64,000 bases of DNA from Streptomyces griseocarneus. GTDB lineage: Bacteria > Actinomycetota > Actinomycetes > Streptomycetales > Streptomycetaceae. Position numbers and translations under genes: made by a program. The stretch covers positions 558,001 through 622,000 of the forward strand of contig PENC01000001.1 in NCBI GenBank assembly GCA_003674045.1, read 5' to 3'. Below, one piece after another: positions 62,505 through 64,000 of the stretch (position 1 is its first letter; every line of letters begins with the position of its first letter). The notes beneath the pieces are model-generated. The model saw nothing but the letters and a program-made list of their open reading frames with translations, made no database searches and had not been told where the DNA came from.

Positions 62505-63686
62505 ATGGAGTCCGCAGGACCCGGCCACCCGCAGCCCCGGCGGCACGACACCTTCGGCACCTTCAGCCCGGACACGGGGGTCATCGCCGAGATGTTCGGC
62601 CGCGCCACCCGCTTCGACTCCGACCGGTACCGGCCCACCGACACCTACGCCGAGGTCGCCGCCGACAAGGTGTGGCGTGCCCGGCAGAGCCTCGGACTCA
62701 CCGGCGAGACCCGTGAGACGATCCTCGCCCTCCTGCGCGACGTGATCGCCCCCTGGGGCGAACTCCCCGTCGGCGCGCCCCCTGAGCACGCCTGCTGGGT
62801 CTCCATCGACGGCATGCCCTTCGAGACCTCCATCGCCTGGGCGGGCACCGAGGCGGGCGTCCGCGTCTCGCTGGAGTCCCCCCGGGGGCCCGCCCGCGAG
62901 CGGATGGCCGACGGCATGGAGCTCACCCGCCGACTCGCCGGCCGCCCCGGTGTCAGCCTCGACGGCTACCTGCGCATCGAGGAGCTCTTCACCCCCGACG
63001 ACCCGCAGGGCTACTTCTCGATCTCCCACGCGGTGGCCTGGGTTCCCGACGGCCCGCCCGCGTACAAGGTCTTCCTCAACCCCGCCGCGCACGGCCGGGA
63101 CCAGGCGGCTGACCGCACAGCCGAGGCCCTGGGGCGCCTCGGCCTCGGACGCCCCTGGCGCGCCCTCGCCCGGCACCTCGGCGGCACGTTCGGCCCCGAG
63201 CACGAACCCGTCGCCCTGGCCATGGACCTCGTGCCCGGCGAGACGCTGCGGACCCAGGTCTACCTCGCGCACTCCGGCGTCTCCGCCGACGACATCGACG
63301 CCAAGGCCGCCGCCGACCCCGGCCACGTCCCCGGCTCCTTCGCCCGCGTGTTCCGGGAGGTCAACGGCCCGGACGACGCCCCCGCCTGGAAGCGGAAGCC
63401 CCCCGTCACCACCTTCACCCTCCGGCCCGACCGGGACACACCGGTGGCCACGGCATACGTGCCGATGATCCCCGTGCACGACCACGACGAGGCGGCCCGC
63501 GATCGCGTGGCGGCCTTCCTCCGCTCGGAAGGCATCGACCCGGCCCCCTACGAGAAGCTCCTCGCCGCCGTCTCCGACCGCCCGCTCCCGCAGTCCCGCA
63601 CCCAGAACTTCATCTCGTACCGGGGTGGGGTCTCCCCTCGCTTCTCGGTGTACGTGGCACCGGGGACGTACCGCCCGGCGGACTGA
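62505..63686 (+). CDS. Indole (DMATS-type, ABBA-fold) prenyltransferase
   Basis: This is a 393-residue protein. ATG 62505 follows AGGGAGA; an upstream GTG-started frame from 62313 runs through promoter sequence. WVSIDGMPFETSIAW, YKVFLNPAAHG, DLVPGETLRTQVYLAH and the C-terminal NFISYRGGVSPRFSVYVAPG in short runs match bacterial DMATS-like aromatic prenyltransferases; no aspartate-rich motif is present, as expected for ABBA enzymes. Expected substrate is the indole ring of tryptophan or of indolactam, with dimethylallyl or geranyl diphosphate as donor. Chain length and regiochemistry decide whether the product is pendolmycin-like or teleocidin/lyngbyatoxin-like and cannot be read from the sequence. 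Confidence 0.8.
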   Translation: MESAGPGHPQPRRHDTFGTFSPDTGVIAEMFGRATRFDSDRYRPTDTYAEVAADKVWRARQSLGLTGETRETILALLRDVIAPWGELPVGAPPEHACWVSIDGMPFETSIAWAGTEAGVRVSLESPRGPARERMADGMELTRRLAGRPGVSLDGYLRIEELFTPDDPQGYFSISHAVAWVPDGPPAYKVFLNPAAHGRDQAADRTAEALGRLGLGRPWRALARHLGGTFGPEHEPVALAMDLVPGETLRTQVYLAHSGVSADDIDAKAAADPGHVPGSFARVFREVNGPDDAPAWKRKPPVTTFTLRPDRDTPVATAYVPMIPVHDHDEAARDRVAAFLRSEGIDPAPYEKLLAAVSDRPLPQSRTQNFISYRGGVSPRFSVYVAPGTYRPAD

Positions 63687-63766
63687 GCGGACGCGCCCGG
63701 GAATAGTCCGCCGCCGGCCGGCGCTGTCCCCATCGTCGTATTGATCTTGAACGTGCGAGGAGTGCC

Positions 63767-64000
63767 ATGAGCGACACCCGGGCTGTCGTCGACGAGTTCT
63801 ACCGCCGGGTCGGCAGCGGTGACATCACCACGCTGGGCGAGCTGTTCGCGGACGAGGTCGACTGGTACGTCTACGGCGCGGAAGAGGTGCCGTGGACGGG
63901 CCGGCGCTCGACGCGCGCGGAGGCGGTCGAGTTCTTCCGGACGCTGCCGGACCAGCTGGAGCCGCAGGAGTACACCGTGTCGCGGATCCTCGTCGACGGG
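63767..64000 (+). CDS. SnoaL-like (NTF2-fold) protein, 3' truncated by window edge
   Basis: 78 codons are visible from ATG 63767, which follows GAGGAG. The sequence (VVDEFYRRVGSGDITTLGELFADEVDWYVYG, WTGRRSTRAEAVEFF in short runs) is the start of an NTF2-like/SnoaL fold. Members are cyclases, isomerases, hydrolases or simple binding proteins. It follows the prenyltransferase gene by 80 bases in the same direction and may be part of the cluster. Confidence 0.75.
   Translation, partial: MSDTRAVVDEFYRRVGSGDITTLGELFADEVDWYVYGAEEVPWTGRRSTRAEAVEFFRTLPDQLEPQEYTVSRILVDG

Overview
The window reads as the chromosome of a Streptomyces or a close relative. It is very GC-rich with strong third-position GC bias, starts are often GTG, genes overlap by ATGA or GTGA, and typical actinobacterial families are present (SARP-type regulator, Tat substrates, GntR regulators, large NRPS). 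All assignments come from reading the sequence by eye; no database search was run.

Layout. (1) 1-5.7 kb: the 3' part of a SARP/TPR regulator, then four genes for peptidoglycan- or glycan-targeting proteins without visible signal peptides: trefoil+metallopeptidase, amidase+PG-binding, trefoil+CAP, and CHAP+PG-binding+LysM. They are arranged around a divergent promoter region carrying phased GTTGAT repeats. (2) 5.8-7.05 kb: a decayed WYL regulator and otherwise empty sequence. (3) 7.05-19.2 kb: a compact cyclitol-type gene cluster. It holds a sugar phosphate cyclase of the 2-epi-5-epi-valiolone synthase type, a membrane acyltransferase, a Tat-exported BBE-type flavoenzyme, an aldo/keto reductase, a ROK kinase, two dehydrogenases, a TIM-barrel isomerase, a HAD phosphatase, a serine hydrolase and an F420-type oxidoreductase. 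(4) 19.2-23 kb: a scar with IS110 remnants, broken small genes, one intact lipoprotein gene and a truncated duplicate of the 5' end of pcaD.

(5) 23.0-41.6 kb: an integrative element bounded by two copies of the first 33 codons of pcaD, with a tyrosine integrase next to the right end. Integration gives the host pcaDC gene a new 5' end supplied by the element. The element carries two apparent immunity modules separated by an IS5-type insertion. The first is an NB-ARC/TPR NLR-like ATPase flanked by a two-TM protein and a small Bell-like protein; the NLR and the Bell-like protein share a short AITG repeat motif in the arrangement known for bacterial amyloid signalling, and the two-TM protein carries a weaker version. 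The second is a six-gene operon with a kleisin-like winged-helix protein, two small winged-helix-like proteins, an SMC/Rad50-like ATPase, a Ser/Thr kinase and a possible nuclease.

(6) 41.5-52.7 kb: ordinary chromosomal genes: pcaDC fusion, metallo-beta-lactamase-fold hydrolase, exonuclease III, SGNH hydrolase, small DUF protein, GntR regulator with an inverted-repeat operator, a glutamate-type ABC uptake operon and an aldo/keto reductase. (7) 52.8-64 kb: an NRPS cluster: a dimodular NRPS (A-MT-T-C-A-T-R), an MbtH protein and a P450 on the minus strand, and a divergent indole prenyltransferase on the plus strand followed by a partial SnoaL-like gene. The domain order, a valine-like first A domain, the terminal reductase, the P450 and the prenyltransferase together match the indolactam (teleocidin/lyngbyatoxin/pendolmycin) pathway logic.

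The window therefore contains two biosynthetic clusters (one C7-cyclitol-like, one indolactam-like) and one defence-type integrative element. The element and the cyclitol cluster are the parts most likely to hold undescribed biology.
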